The notes beneath the pieces are model-generated. The model saw only the letters and a program-made list of their open reading frames with translations. It searched no databases and was not told where the DNA came from. A DNA stretch of 64,000 nt, taken from the NCBI GenBank assembly GCA_033584155.1, contig CP138355.1, positions 2,427,826 to 2,491,825 on the forward strand, read 5' to 3'. The translations under genes and the position numbers were made by a program. Source of the DNA: Candidatus Electrothrix scaldis (GTDB taxonomy: Bacteria > Desulfobacterota > Desulfobulbia > Desulfobulbales > Desulfobulbaceae). Shown here one piece after another: positions 1 to 10,017 of the stretch (position 1 is its first letter; each line of letters starts with the position of its first letter).

Positions 1-343
1 CAATCTCCTGGGATTTAAAGTTTGCAAGCCCTTTATCTGTCACCATGTTCAGAAGTTTTTGCAATTCCCCTTGGGTCAATGAGGTTGTGTAGTCACCGGC
101 CTGAGGCGAATATTGAGGATAATGAATGAGAACCGTCCCATCTCCATAAACTCGAATGAGGGGTATTGTGTCTTTTTGCCCCAGCATATGTGGCACAAGA
201 TTATAACTGATTAATAATTCTTCAGGAGCTTCGCTGAATTCAGCTCTCAGCTCAGCATGTACTGGTGTTGTATTGGCGCTCTCAAAAAAACAGAATGCGA
301 GCAGCAGGTAGATTATGCTTGTCTTGTGGGATTTTTTTTTCAT
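1..343 (-). CDS. Secreted hypothetical protein, C-terminus cut by window edge
   Basis: Read on the minus strand from ATG at 343, preceded by a strong AAAGGAGG ribosome site. The first ~31 residues form a classical signal peptide: a run of lysines, a hydrophobic core (IIYLLLAFCFF) and a likely cleavage site after VHA. The mature part has no motif I recognise; it contains GDGTVLIHYPQYSP and a region reading LTQGELQKLLNMVTDKGL. The frame is open to base 1, so the 3' part lies outside the window. Export to the periplasm or beyond is inferred from the signal peptide; function is unknown. Confidence 0.75.
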   Translation of the reverse strand, partial: MKKKSHKTSIIYLLLAFCFFESANTTPVHAELRAEFSEAPEELLISYNLVPHMLGQKDTIPLIRVYGDGTVLIHYPQYSPQAGDYTTSLTQGELQKLLNMVTDKGLANFKSQEI

Positions 344-411
344 TTTTTCCTCCTTTAAAACCAAAGTGAAGTGTGTTAGCTGACTCTCTTTTGCATGATG
401 CAACGATGTCA

Positions 412-526
412 GGCTAGTGCCAAGTCATGACTAAATTTTAGGGTTGCCGCTTTCGGACCAAATCGAAAGATGGAACAATTACAGAGACGATCAGCCCTAA
501 ATTTTAGCTTTTACAGAGCACTAGCT
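412..526. repeat. Imperfect inverted repeat, MITE-like
   Basis: The 362-base gap between the divergent neighbours holds an imperfect inverted repeat of about 32 bases per arm. The left arm starts GGCTAGTGCC and ends CTAAATTTTAGGG; the right arm is CCCTAAATTTTAG through CACTAGCT. About 50 bases separate the arms. There is no coding capacity. It could be a miniature transposable element or a large hairpin; no second copy was seen in the window. Confidence 0.4.
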
Positions 527-704
527 ATTATATCTGTGAATCAATTTTTACATCTTCCTTAATTCAATTATGCAACGACTGGCTATGTCAAGGTAATTGT
601 TTTTTTGTAGGAAAAACAGGGCGACGGGTTCAAGTTCTATGTTTTTAATAAGTTGTATGCTTTGTTGAAGAGTGTTTCTTGAAAGGGAAAAAATACTTGT
701 CGTT

Positions 705-1835
705 ATGCAATGGTGTTGCTACAACTCGGAAAGGTTTTTTAAAGAAATACCTCTCCAGTCGAGATCTGCCGTGAATATTCGTTGCCAACAGGAAGAACAA
801 GAAAAAAATATCCTTTCCCCATATGCCTGCCTGAGTACAATGTCGCGGGGGCGTCTGCGGGAAGAGCCAGAATGTGATCTGCGGACGGTTTTTCAGAGGG
901 ATCGGGATCGTATTATTCACTCGAAAACCTTTCGCCGTCTCAAGCATAAGACCCAGGTTTTTCTTTCCCCGACTGGTGATCATTATCGTACCCGGCTTAC
1001 CCATGTTCTTGAGGTTTCCCAGATTGCCCGGACCATTGCGGCCTGCCTGCGTCTTAATGAACATCTGACTGAGGCCATAGCCTTGGGCCATGACCTGGGG
1101 CACACGCCTTTTGGTCATGCTGGAGAATATAGTTTAAATAGGTTGCATCCTGGTGGGTTTAAGCATTATATCCAAAGTCTGCGGGTGGTTGATTTTATCG
1201 AGGCGAACGGGAAGGGCTTGAATCTTACCTGGGAGGTGCGAAACGGGATTGTCAAGCATTCCAAGGGCTATCGGGATATCCTGCCGGATGATAGTAAAGA
1301 CTTACCCGCGACCCTGGAGGGGCAGGCAGTGCGGGTGGCGGATATCATCGCGTATCTTAATCATGATATGGATGATGCCCTGCGAGCCGGGATGGTCCGG
1401 GAGACAGATCTCCCCAAGCACCTGCGCGAGGTGGTGGGGAATAGACCCTCCATGCGCATTGATACGATGGTCCGGGACCTGATCACAGAGACCCTGCATC
1501 ATGATGATGGCCGCCTGCACCTGAGTCCGATGATGCAGGAGGTGATCAAGGATTTGCGCAGTTTTCTTTATAACAAGGTGTACCGTAACTATCGTGTCCA
1601 TAACGAGTTTGAAAAGGCCCAGAACATCATCAATGAGTTGTACGGCTTTTTCCTTGAATACGAGTTTTCCGATAATCGGGAGCATCCCTTTATCGAGCGT
1701 CCTCCGGTGCGGGGCGATAAAGCGAGGAAACAACTCCATCGTCAGGTCTGTGATTTTATTGCCGGGATGACGGATCGCTATGCCTTGGGTGTTTATCGGC
1801 ATATTTTTCTGCCCAAACCCTGGTCAGTGTTGTAA
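705..1835 (+). CDS. dgt: dGTPase-like HD-domain dNTP triphosphohydrolase
   Basis: Predicted to hydrolyse deoxynucleoside triphosphates to deoxynucleosides and triphosphate. The family opening is visible: LSPYA, then SRGR, then a run ending [24 protein letters not shown]. Metal-binding HD residues follow: H in [11 protein letters not shown] in [16 protein letters not shown], and a later D in [14 protein letters not shown] 705 gives 376 residues, usual for the short dGTPase-like type; a GTG at 672 is possible but has no better ribosome site. It is not clearly in an operon. Such enzymes can keep dNTP pools in check and some restrict phages; nothing here shows which role applies. Confidence 0.85.
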   Translation: MQWCCYNSERFFKEIPLQSRSAVNIRCQQEEQEKNILSPYACLSTMSRGRLREEPECDLRTVFQRDRDRIIHSKTFRRLKHKTQVFLSPTGDHYRTRLTHVLEVSQIARTIAACLRLNEHLTEAIALGHDLGHTPFGHAGEYSLNRLHPGGFKHYIQSLRVVDFIEANGKGLNLTWEVRNGIVKHSKGYRDILPDDSKDLPATLEGQAVRVADIIAYLNHDMDDALRAGMVRETDLPKHLREVVGNRPSMRIDTMVRDLITETLHHDDGRLHLSPMMQEVIKDLRSFLYNKVYRNYRVHNEFEKAQNIINELYGFFLEYEFSDNREHPFIERPPVRGDKARKQLHRQVCDFIAGMTDRYALGVYRHIFLPKPWSVL

Positions 1836-1984
1836 TTTGTTGGGTGATTTTCTATTTTTTGCTTGCACGAAAGGGGCGCTTTGTGGCACATAAAGACTGT
1901 TTAATATCTTTCTGTTTTGATCATACATATCCTTTTTTTTTGGTAATGGAATAAGCACATAAGCACAAGGAGACAAAAGCGCTC

Positions 1985-3232
1985 ATGGGGCATTTACAAT
2001 ATCATAGCTACGGTAGGATGGCGGAACGACTGGGCCAATATGTTCCAGGCGCCTTTGTTTCTGCAACCCTGATTGAGATACTCAAGCAATTGGTCTCAGA
2101 GGAGGAGGCGCAGCTCTGCTCTGTCATGCCACTGCGCATCGTGCCAGCAGAAAAAATGGCCAAGATCTGGAAGATGAGTGTTGATGAGGCCCGTGAAATC
2201 CTGGACCGGCTGGCCGGGAAGGGGGTAGTGTATGCCTTTGCCAAGGAGGACGGCATCAAGTACGGATTGGCGCCGCCTGTGCTCGGCTTTGTTGAGTTTT
2301 CTCTGATGCGCACAGATGGCAAGCTGGATGCAAAGCGTCTCTCCGAGCTCTACCATCAATACTGTCAGGTGGAAGGTGATTTTGTTCAGCAGCACGGTGC
2401 GGTGCAGGAACCAGCCTTTACTCGGGTTTATGCGGGTGAGGATGCCTTGGAGGATATGAGCGCTGAGGTGCTTCCCCATGACCGGGTCAGTGTGGGGATT
2501 GATAATGCAACCTGCATTACGGTAGGGCTCTGTTATTGCCGTCATAAGATGGAACACCTGGGCCAAGCCTGCTCCGCCCCCCAGGAGGCCTGTTTGACCT
2601 TTAACGAGGTGGCACGGTACTTGGCTGACTACGGCATTGCCAAAGAGATTAGCAAAGAAGAGGCCCACCGCATTGTCAAGGAATGCATGGACAGCGGCTT
2701 GATGCAGATCGGCGATAATACCAAGAGCGAGCTGGCTGTGATCTGTAACTGCTGTGGCTGTTGCTGCGATCTTCTGCTTGGCTATAAGAAATACGGAAGC
2801 AGCGGCCTGGTTAGCCCGTCAGCCTTTATTGCCGAGATTGAACCGCAGACCTGTATCTCTTGCGGTGAGTGTTATGAACGTTGCCCGGTAGACGCCATTG
2901 ATACCAGCGGGGAAAAACCAGTTGTCAAAAAAGATGTCTGTCTAGGATGCGGCGTCTGTGCCCGTTTCTGTCCAAGCAGTTCCTGCTTCTTGCATCTTCG
3001 ACCTGAACGGCCCTACATTCCAGAGGACTCCATAGAAAAAATATATGTATCCGCCATTCATGCAGGGAAACTGGGGAATTATATCTTTGCCGACCAGACC
3101 AGCCGAATCCAGGCCCTGCTACGTAAGGTGGTCAATAAGGCCGTGACCCTGCGGTCGGTGAAGACTGTGCTGCTGTCTCAGTCTGTGCAGAATACTGCTT
3201 TGCGGTTGATGCGGAAGGGGGATAGGACCTGA
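1985..3232 (+). CDS. 4Fe-4S dicluster ferredoxin-domain protein
   Basis: A 415-residue soluble protein whose C-terminal third carries two 4Fe-4S motifs, CISCGECYERCP and CLGCGVCARFCP, about 35 residues apart. A further cysteine cluster, CNCCGCCCD, lies about 30 residues before them. The N-terminal ~110 residues look like a winged-helix segment (AEKMAKIWKMSVDEAREILDRL). An electron-transfer or redox-sensing role is inferred. The partner is unknown because no oxidoreductase subunit sits next to it. AAGGAG lies about 11 bases before the ATG, a long spacing. The family recurs in anaerobic Desulfobacterota, by recall. Confidence 0.75.
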   Translation: MGHLQYHSYGRMAERLGQYVPGAFVSATLIEILKQLVSEEEAQLCSVMPLRIVPAEKMAKIWKMSVDEAREILDRLAGKGVVYAFAKEDGIKYGLAPPVLGFVEFSLMRTDGKLDAKRLSELYHQYCQVEGDFVQQHGAVQEPAFTRVYAGEDALEDMSAEVLPHDRVSVGIDNATCITVGLCYCRHKMEHLGQACSAPQEACLTFNEVARYLADYGIAKEISKEEAHRIVKECMDSGLMQIGDNTKSELAVICNCCGCCCDLLLGYKKYGSSGLVSPSAFIAEIEPQTCISCGECYERCPVDAIDTSGEKPVVKKDVCLGCGVCARFCPSSSCFLHLRPERPYIPEDSIEKIYVSAIHAGKLGNYIFADQTSRIQALLRKVVNKAVTLRSVKTVLLSQSVQNTALRLMRKGDRT

Positions 3233-3279
3233 GCCTATTCGTTGGACTATCCTGTCTTTACATATAAATCCATCCAGTC

Positions 3280-3285
3280 GGAGGT
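3280..3285 (+). promoter_or_regulatory. Ribosome binding site deciding a TTG start
   Basis: GGAGGT lies six bases before TTG 3292. No ATG in the same frame has a comparable site, and the P-loop begins about 40 residues in, so this site supports TTG as the start of the KAP NTPase gene. Confidence 0.65.
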
Positions 3286-3291
3286 GCCGGA

Positions 3292-4701
3292 TTGAGTCGC
3301 TACAGTAATGATGAATGGACCTTGGTGGACACCTTAGGATATGAGCCTTTTATTCAACAGCTTCTCAAATTGATTGAAAAAGCCCAACCTCCTTTTTCAA
3401 TCGGCATATATGGTGGTTGGGGAACAGGAAAGACCAGTATTATGCGTCAGTTGTTTTTCCGAACCGGCGGGAGGGTTTCTTCTGTCCTTTTGCCCTTATC
3501 AGAAAGTCCTGTTGAGGAACGTCTTGACTCGGAAACTCAGAGAATGATTAAAGAGTTCAGCGAGAATGAAACCAGAATGCGGGCGGTCTGGTTCAATCCC
3601 TGGCAGCACCAGTTTGATAACGACCCTATCATTGGCTTGCTTCATGAAATCCGGGATAATTTCGATCTCTTTACGCAAGTAGGCGAGGAAGCAAAAAAAC
3701 TTGCTGATGTGAGTGTGCGGGGAGGGCTTGATATCCTGAGCGGTATCATCAATAAACTGACTAAGGTGAAAGTTGACCCGGGAGCACTTGAGAAGTACGG
3801 AGAAAAATACGAGGCAAAGGAATTTGCAGTCAAAAGTTCATCTCAACGTTTTCGCCTCCTTTTTGAGAAGGCCATCGATAAACTCCTGGGAGAGGAGCAT
3901 AAGGCCTTGGTTGTCTATATTGATGACCTGGATCGCTGCACAGACACCAACACCATTAAGCTGATCGAAGGGATCAAACTCTATCTCTCCACCTCTAATT
4001 GTATTTTCGTTTTCGGCATGGATCAGGTCAATGTCCTGCGGGCCTTGGAGCATCATCAGATCCACAAGGATTATCTGGACAAGCTCTTTCAGAGCATTAT
4101 CCGCATCCCTTTGAGCAGAAAATATCCCGCGTTAATTCAGAATATTGTCAGAAGCTATTTTCCAGATCTGGACACTGGCGGGCTGACCAATTTGCTTACT
4201 GATATTCTGGAGAAGAATCCGCGCAAAGTAAAAAACTTTCTCAACTCCTTCAGGTCCTATTGGGAATTCATCAATCTGCCGGTGACTACCGGAGATGATC
4301 AAAGCGGGCTGAAAATTGAAATTGCCGCTCTGTTTCACTATCTGCGTATCTACTGCGAACCTGTCTTTACCGTTCTGGAACGACATCCTGATTATGTTGA
4401 AGCGTTGAGCAACGTTTGTCAGAATAATCCGCCGGATCGTAATGTTGAACGCCTGTTTTATGAATATCTGCGTAATCCGATTTCCGTAGAGGTAGAGCCT
4501 GTGGACGATGCAGAGGATGAAGAGCTGGTTTCCGCAGGCCGTTTGGACAAAGAAGAACTTGAGTATATGAAAGACATCTCGCCTCGTTATGAATCTCTGG
4601 AAAACTTCAAAAGGCATTTTACCGATTCTCTCCAGTTTCCAATGAACGACCACGATTCGGCAACTTTAAACAGGTACCTGGGAGTGATTGACTATGCATA
4701 A
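3292..4701 (+). CDS. KAP family P-loop NTPase
   Basis: A 469-residue NTPase with Walker A GGWGTGKTS near residue 45 and Walker B VVYIDDLDRC near residue 208, the KAP signature. The WFNPWQH segment near residue 100 is also typical of KAP proteins. The usual transmembrane insert is not evident, so the protein looks cytosolic. The C-terminal ~60 residues are acidic. KAP NTPases are STAND-like ATPases, and several are linked to phage defence or membrane signalling; the role here is inference. The stop codon overlaps the start of the following NACHT gene, implying co-transcription and coupled translation. Confidence 0.85.
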   Translation: MSRYSNDEWTLVDTLGYEPFIQQLLKLIEKAQPPFSIGIYGGWGTGKTSIMRQLFFRTGGRVSSVLLPLSESPVEERLDSETQRMIKEFSENETRMRAVWFNPWQHQFDNDPIIGLLHEIRDNFDLFTQVGEEAKKLADVSVRGGLDILSGIINKLTKVKVDPGALEKYGEKYEAKEFAVKSSSQRFRLLFEKAIDKLLGEEHKALVVYIDDLDRCTDTNTIKLIEGIKLYLSTSNCIFVFGMDQVNVLRALEHHQIHKDYLDKLFQSIIRIPLSRKYPALIQNIVRSYFPDLDTGGLTNLLTDILEKNPRKVKNFLNSFRSYWEFINLPVTTGDDQSGLKIEIAALFHYLRIYCEPVFTVLERHPDYVEALSNVCQNNPPDRNVERLFYEYLRNPISVEVEPVDDAEDEELVSAGRLDKEELEYMKDISPRYESLENFKRHFTDSLQFPMNDHDSATLNRYLGVIDYA

Positions 4702-7636
4702 CGTCTCCCCCTCCTTTCAGGAAACGCTTGCTCAACGCGAATTCCGGCAGGCCTATCAGGAAAAATTGCATGAGGTCTACAGTTTTCATGAAGCCCTCGG
4801 GCTTATGGATCTGGGAGAAGATAAAAAGATATCACTTCGGGATATCTTTGTTCCTCTCAGGTTCAGCAGAGAAGAGTTGAGCGAAAGCAGAGACTGGGAG
4901 GATAAAGAGGGAACTTTTTCCTTGCTCCATATCCTCAAACAACACCGCCATATCGTGCTTTCAGGAAGGCCGGGCAGTGGCAAGACCACGGTTTCCCGGA
5001 TGATCATCAACCTGTTGACAGCCAAGTCTTTGACCAGCTTTACCAAGCAATGTGGTCGAAGAATTCCCCTGTATTTCAAATTACGTGATTACCAGCTCAG
5101 TACCATATCCTCTCCTGAAGTTTTGCTGGATCAGTTTGTCCGTTCGCAGAGCCGGATTCTAGAGTATGAGATCTCCAGAGAACACTTAGAGTTTTATCTG
5201 CAACAAGGCTGGTGTTTCATTATCCTGGACGGTGTAGATGAGGTCGGAGGATGGAAAACGCGCTTGCGAATCAGGAGATTTGTCATAAACCACTTTATGG
5301 CCTTTCACAAGGACAATTACCTGCTGGTAACCAGTCGGCCTGCGGGTTTGGAACGGGTTCCGTTTACTGCCTACCTTGATAAAAAAGAAGAGAGAGCGCA
5401 AAAACACCTCCCTGCCCTGTATTACGTAGATTCTTTTAATAAGCAGCAGACCGGTGAGTTCTGCCAAAAATGGTTTGCCCTGCGGGAAGAGAATCCGAAA
5501 ACCGTGCAGAAAAAGGCGGATGAGTTTCGTGATTCCATAGAAAAGATCAAAAGCCTGGCCGTGCTCAAGAGGCGACCGGTCTTCCTGACCATGATGGCCC
5601 ATATCCACACCACCAAAGGGAAACTGCCCCATTCCAGGGCCAAGGCCTATGAATATATGGTGGATGCCTATATTGAGCATATTGATATTACCCGTCGTCT
5701 TCATAAGGAGATGTACCCGGACGAGCATTATGATGAGTGGACCTTTGAGGATAAGATCAAATTGCTGGAAGGTATCGCCTATAAGCTGCAATGCGCTGAG
5801 GCCAAAGGAAAAGACAAGGACAAACATAAACAGGATGATGATGCTGTTATTGTTGTGAGTCGCCAGGAGTTGCTCGATATTATTAAAGATATCATTCAGG
5901 AGAGAAAAGAGGGCTGGCAAACGATTAAGCCGGAACATGCGGAATCTCTGCTCAGTTTTTATTTGACCAGAACCGGCCTGCTTCATGAGCCAGAGGAGGA
6001 ACGGATTCAGTTCTCTCACCTCAGCTTTCAGGAATACCTGACAGCCCGTTATATTTACCGGCGGGTGATTGAAAATTTTTTCCAGGCAGCGGCGATACTG
6101 AAAGAAGAGATACTGGGGCGATTGACTAAGGCTTTATTTCCTAAGTGGAGCGAGACCCTGCTGTTATTTTTCAGTTTGAATAAGGCGGCAACCACGGATA
6201 TTCTCAAGAATTTTCAGAATGAGGTGAAGGAGCTAAAAGAAGAGAGCGAGGAGAATGAGTATTTCCATATTCTGGTGATGAAAATGCTGGATTCTGAGGA
6301 ATACGGGATAAAGGATTCGGATCTGGGGTACTGGACAAGGGTATGTGTTGAGTATATTGTCAGAGCTGATCGATTGAATGATCGAGATAAAGACGGTGAG
6401 ATAAGACGAGACAATAGGGGATTCGAGTTGGTTCGAAAGTATTTCCTTTCCGAGGATCGGGAAGGCAGAGTAGAGGATACACGAGGAGTGCTGCATGATC
6501 TCTTTGATCAATATTTTCAGACTATCCAGGAAGGACAATATGATGTCCGAGAAGGCAGGTGTTTGGAGAACGTCCTTTATTTTATCTCCAGTCCTTCGAT
6601 ACTCGATAATTCTTTTCAGGAAAAGATAGTAAAGGCTGTGTCGGTGCTACTGGACAGAGAGCGTTACGGCTTACAGTTTCTGGCTGCTATGGAGCTCTTC
6701 AACGACCAGTTCAATGAAATTGTCGAACCTGTGGCTGCTGTGTATACCATTGACGAGGCAATGGTTTGTAAGGATTATGTCGGAAAATCATTGAATCACC
6801 AGCTGTCCCAGAATAACAGCAGGAAATACTGGTTAAATATTTTTCTCAGATGGGCAATGTGGCTGGAGAATTTATCAGTTTTTTCTTTGATCGAACCTGT
6901 CTTAAGGGAAAAATTTTTATCCGAAGAGTTTTTTCAAAATATTTTTTATGCTGAATCATCCACACAACTACAACAACTTGACAAAGGGTTTTCTGTTTTT
7001 TTCAATAATACTTGGTGGATGAATGTATGGGCTGTGCATGATTTCGGCTATTCGGGTGTAAATAAACAATATCTTCGCCGAACCCAAGCAATTTCTTTCC
7101 TTGATCGAATAATACGTCATCAAGAGAGGATGTACCTCCTGTCATTACTTAATAATGAGGATCTAACCAGCTCATTACCTCAGCATAATGCATTAAAACT
7201 TATAGTAAAGAAAATGGAATCAGGCAGAACCCTTAAAAAGGGCAGCACAGGATGGAACGTATTGGCAATTCTCTTATCAGCCAACGCCTTCCGCTATTCC
7301 GACATAGAACACGACCAGAACGGCAACCGGTACGACTACCTCTGGACCACCTACGAAGAACTCCAACACATCTATACCCTTCTGCAAAAACCGGAAGCCC
7401 TGTACGAGCACCTGAAAGAAATATCCACCTCAATTATTGATAAACCAACATTCCTTGAGCAATATAAAGAATACGACGAGAAACCCTATTCCATGCGCCA
7501 TATGGCTAAAACCGTACTGGATCGGGGCAAAGAAAACTACCCGGACAGCGATAACGAAAAAATACTCAAAAAATGCCAGGAACTGGTGGAACGGGTTGTC
7601 CGGCAGGTGGAGGCTGAGAAAAAGGCTGAAGCGTGA
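4694..7636 (+). CDS. NACHT-domain NTPase, large STAND-type protein
   Basis: About 980 residues. NACHT features in order: Walker A LSGRPGSGKTT near residue 95, Walker B FIILDGVDEVGG near 177, sensor-like LLVTSRPAGLERV near 212, and the winged-helix end FSHLSFQEYLTARYIYRR near 440, a hallmark of bacterial NACHT proteins. The ~520 C-terminal residues show no LRR, TPR or WD repeats that I can recognise and could be a sensor. No N-terminal effector such as a nuclease or TIR domain is visible; only ~65 residues precede the NTPase. ATG 4694 follows GGGAGTG and overlaps the KAP stop by eight bases; TTG 4688 is an alternative. Bacterial NACHT proteins include anti-phage systems (established), but this pair is not proven to be one. 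Confidence 0.85.
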   Translation: MHNVSPSFQETLAQREFRQAYQEKLHEVYSFHEALGLMDLGEDKKISLRDIFVPLRFSREELSESRDWEDKEGTFSLLHILKQHRHIVLSGRPGSGKTTVSRMIINLLTAKSLTSFTKQCGRRIPLYFKLRDYQLSTISSPEVLLDQFVRSQSRILEYEISREHLEFYLQQGWCFIILDGVDEVGGWKTRLRIRRFVINHFMAFHKDNYLLVTSRPAGLERVPFTAYLDKKEERAQKHLPALYYVDSFNKQQTGEFCQKWFALREENPKTVQKKADEFRDSIEKIKSLAVLKRRPVFLTMMAHIHTTKGKLPHSRAKAYEYMVDAYIEHIDITRRLHKEMYPDEHYDEWTFEDKIKLLEGIAYKLQCAEAKGKDKDKHKQDDDAVIVVSRQELLDIIKDIIQERKEGWQTIKPEHAESLLSFYLTRTGLLHEPEEERIQFSHLSFQEYLTARYIYRRVIENFFQAAAILKEEILGRLTKALFPKWSETLLLFFSLNKAATTDILKNFQNEVKELKEESEENEYFHILVMKMLDSEEYGIKDSDLGYWTRVCVEYIVRADRLNDRDKDGEIRRDNRGFELVRKYFLSEDREGRVEDTRGVLHDLFDQYFQTIQEGQYDVREGRCLENVLYFISSPSILDNSFQEKIVKAVSVLLDRERYGLQFLAAMELFNDQFNEIVEPVAAVYTIDEAMVCKDYVGKSLNHQLSQNNSRKYWLNIFLRWAMWLENLSVFSLIEPVLREKFLSEEFFQNIFYAESSTQLQQLDKGFSVFFNNTWWMNVWAVHDFGYSGVNKQYLRRTQAISFLDRIIRHQERMYLLSLLNNEDLTSSLPQHNALKLIVKKMESGRTLKKGSTGWNVLAILLSANAFRYSDIEHDQNGNRYDYLWTTYEELQHIYTLLQKPEALYEHLKEISTSIIDKPTFLEQYKEYDEKPYSMRHMAKTVLDRGKENYPDSDNEKILKKCQELVERVVRQVEAEKKAEA

Positions 7637-7768
7637 TGAGGACGACCTTGGTGAGGTCACTCCCCGCAGGACAAAAGTAATAGTATGTCGTAAAGAAAAG
7701 TGGTAACATCAGCATGCTGTTTCATTTGATAACAAAAGATAACAAAAACGATAGAATAATAACAGATT

Positions 7769-8992
7769 ATGAAAAAAGGATACTTCGGTCAGTGGGGTGG
7801 TGCGTTCATCCCGGAAGTGCTCCACCAGACCTTTGCAGAATTACATAAAGCCTATGCGGCGGCACGAGCCGATGAGAAATTCTGGCAGGAATATGTCGAT
7901 CTGATGAGCAATTACTCCTGCCGTCCCACGCCCTTGACCTTTGCCGAAAACCTCTCTGATCATTTGGGGGGAGCGCGGATCTATATCAAGCGGGAAGACC
8001 TGAACCACACCGGTGCCCATAAGGCCAATAACGTAATGGGACAGGGCCTGCTGGTCAAGCGCATGGGTAAGAAACGGGTCATAGCCGAGACCGGGGCAGG
8101 GCAGCACGGTGTTGCTACCGCGACGATGGCGGCACGATTCGGGTTTGACTGCACCATCTATATGGGTGAAGTGGACGTGGCCCGTCAGCGGCCCAATGTT
8201 TTCTGGATGGAAAAGCTTGGCGCAACCGTGGTGCCGGTCAAGGATGGTTCCAGAACCCTGAAGGATGCCATTAATGAGGCATTCCGTGACTGGGTCACTC
8301 ATATGGACAATACCCATTATGTCTTTGGCACGGCCTGCGGACCAGCTCCTTTCCCGGAAATGGTTTCCTGGTTCCAGTCCATTGTGGGGATTGAGGCCAA
8401 TAAACAGATCAAGGATCAGCATGGCAAATTACCTGATCGGGTTTATGCCTGTGTGGGCGGTGGCTCCAATGCAATGGGCATTTTTAAAGGCTTTTTGGAG
8501 CATGAGGGCGTTGAGCTGATCGGAGTGGAAGCCGGTGGCAAGGGCGTTGATACCCAAAAACATGCTGCCAGAATGGTGGGCGACCTGGCAAGTCCAGGGG
8601 TGGCTCAGGGATATAAGACCATGTTTCTCCAGAATGATGATGGCCAGATGCTGGAAACCCATTCCATTGCTGCAGGCTTGGATTATGTGGGCGTTTCGCC
8701 GATTCTTGCTGATCTGGGAGAAAAGGGTCGGGTCCGTTTTGAGGCGGCAACCGATGATGAGGTCCTGGAGGCTCTGAAATTGACCATGCGGACCGAGGGG
8801 ATCATTCCTGCCTTGGAATCCTCCCATGCCTTTGTTCAGGCTATTAAAGAGGCCCCGACCATGCCTCGGGATCAGGCGATTATTATCAATATGTCCGGTC
8901 GTGGGGATAAGGATATCTTCACCATTGCCCACGCCTTTGATGATCCTTCCTGGAAGGAGTTTATTATTGCTCGGGCTGAGGAGTACAAGTAA
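7769..8992 (+). CDS. trpB: Tryptophan synthase beta chain
   Basis: Joins indole and serine to make tryptophan, using pyridoxal phosphate. The 407-residue length and the sequence fit TrpB. The PLP lysine is K85 in HTGAHKANN, followed by AETGAGQHGVA and the phosphate-binding loop GGGSNAMG. ESSHA and the C-terminal SGRGDKD motif are present. No trpA or other trp gene is adjacent, so this is an isolated trpB. The leader has no clear Shine-Dalgarno sequence before ATG 7769 (AATAATAACAGATT). A rho-independent terminator follows at 9020. Confidence 0.95.
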   Translation: MKKGYFGQWGGAFIPEVLHQTFAELHKAYAAARADEKFWQEYVDLMSNYSCRPTPLTFAENLSDHLGGARIYIKREDLNHTGAHKANNVMGQGLLVKRMGKKRVIAETGAGQHGVATATMAARFGFDCTIYMGEVDVARQRPNVFWMEKLGATVVPVKDGSRTLKDAINEAFRDWVTHMDNTHYVFGTACGPAPFPEMVSWFQSIVGIEANKQIKDQHGKLPDRVYACVGGGSNAMGIFKGFLEHEGVELIGVEAGGKGVDTQKHAARMVGDLASPGVAQGYKTMFLQNDDGQMLETHSIAAGLDYVGVSPILADLGEKGRVRFEAATDDEVLEALKLTMRTEGIIPALESSHAFVQAIKEAPTMPRDQAIIINMSGRGDKDIFTIAHAFDDPSWKEFIIARAEEYK

Positions 8993-9019
8993 GCCTGACA
9001 AACACACGACAAGATATCT

Positions 9020-9058
9020 TGCCGGGGTAATTGGTCTTCAGGAATACCCCGGCATAGT
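9020..9058 (+). terminator. Terminator after trpB
   Basis: Perfect inverted repeat TGCCGGGGTA / TACCCCGGCA with a 15-base loop, then a T-rich stretch (TAGTTTTCCCCTTTT). It starts 28 bases after the trpB stop. Confidence 0.7.
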
Positions 9059-9237
9059 TTTCCCCTTTTCCCTCCTTATATCCCGCCGAGTTTTTTCCAG
9101 CCAAGCAGAGGGCAATACGTTTTCTTTCTGTTCCCTTTTTGATGTTTTATCGATGTTTTTTTCTATTTTCCTCCAAGAAAGTCTTGATGAAAAAGCGGAG
9201 GTCCTGTTGAATAAAAGAAAAAACTGTTGAGGCTGCT

Positions 9238-9783
9238 ATGGAACATTACATCCGTTATTTTATAAACAGAGAGAATAGAATTGAGTCTATAAATGACGTA
9301 TGGCGGTCTTTTGCAGCGAAAAACGGTGGAGAAAAACTCATGAATGAGATGGTTCTCTATCGTGATATCAGTAAATTCATAGCCTGTGACAGGTGTCAGG
9401 AGTTGTACTATATGTTGCTTGAGAGCATACGGGCGAGTAAAAAGGCGATAGGTTTTTCCTTCCGCTGTGATTCACCCGAGACGAGGCGATATATGAAAAT
9501 GGAGATGGTTCCTCTGGAGCAGGGAAAGGTGCAGTTTACCAGCTATCTTGAGCGGGAGGAAGAAAGGGAGCCGGTCGCCCTGTTGGAGATATTTGCTGAG
9601 CGCTCTGTGGAGATCATCACGATTTGCAGTTGGTGTAAGCGGATCAAGGCGGAAAATGGCTCGTGGCTGGATGCCGAGGAAGCCGTTGAAAAGATGGCGC
9701 TGTTTCATAAGGAGCGACTCCCCAAATTATCGCATGGCGTTTGTCCGGTTTGTTATGAGCTCCTGATTAAGAAGATAAGCTGA
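9238..9783 (+). CDS. Small protein with C-terminal CSWC...CPVC motif
   Basis: 181 residues, no signal peptide and no membrane segment. The last ~50 residues carry ICSWCKRIKAENGSW and, further on, SHGVCPVCYELL. By recall, this arrangement is a common tail of sensor and PAS proteins in Desulfobacterota, with the four cysteines perhaps binding metal or acting as a redox switch. The N-terminal part has no family I can name, although DVWRSFAAKNGG and the central strand pattern could be a degenerate sensory domain. GAGG precedes ATG 9238. It stands alone between trpB and bioD. Confidence 0.6.
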   Translation: MEHYIRYFINRENRIESINDVWRSFAAKNGGEKLMNEMVLYRDISKFIACDRCQELYYMLLESIRASKKAIGFSFRCDSPETRRYMKMEMVPLEQGKVQFTSYLEREEEREPVALLEIFAERSVEIITICSWCKRIKAENGSWLDAEEAVEKMALFHKERLPKLSHGVCPVCYELLIKKIS

Positions 9784-10017
9784 ACTCCTCCCCGTTTTCG
9801 GAACCTGTCCTTCTCATTGCCTTTCCTTTGTTCGGGGTATTTTTCCTGATATCCTAACCTTACTGCCAGACCTCAGTGATTCTTTTCCTGTGGCACGCAG
9901 CTCCTTGCCTTATTTTGATATCCCATTGATTTTGAAAAAATGTTATGATACGAGAACCTTCTTGCAAGAGGATGAGCTTGAAACGTATAATGAAAAATAG
10001 GATGTGCAAGAGACGTT

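Noticed and set aside
1875-1910. Sigma-54 promoter at GTGGCACATA before the ferredoxin gene
   Set aside because: No matching -12 TTGC element at the required spacing.
7637-7768. Tryptophan attenuator before trpB
   Set aside because: No short Trp-rich leader peptide or alternative hairpins could be found.
8826-9230. 134-residue frame overlapping the trpB end
   Set aside because: Mostly in another frame of trpB and then across its terminator; no ribosome site.
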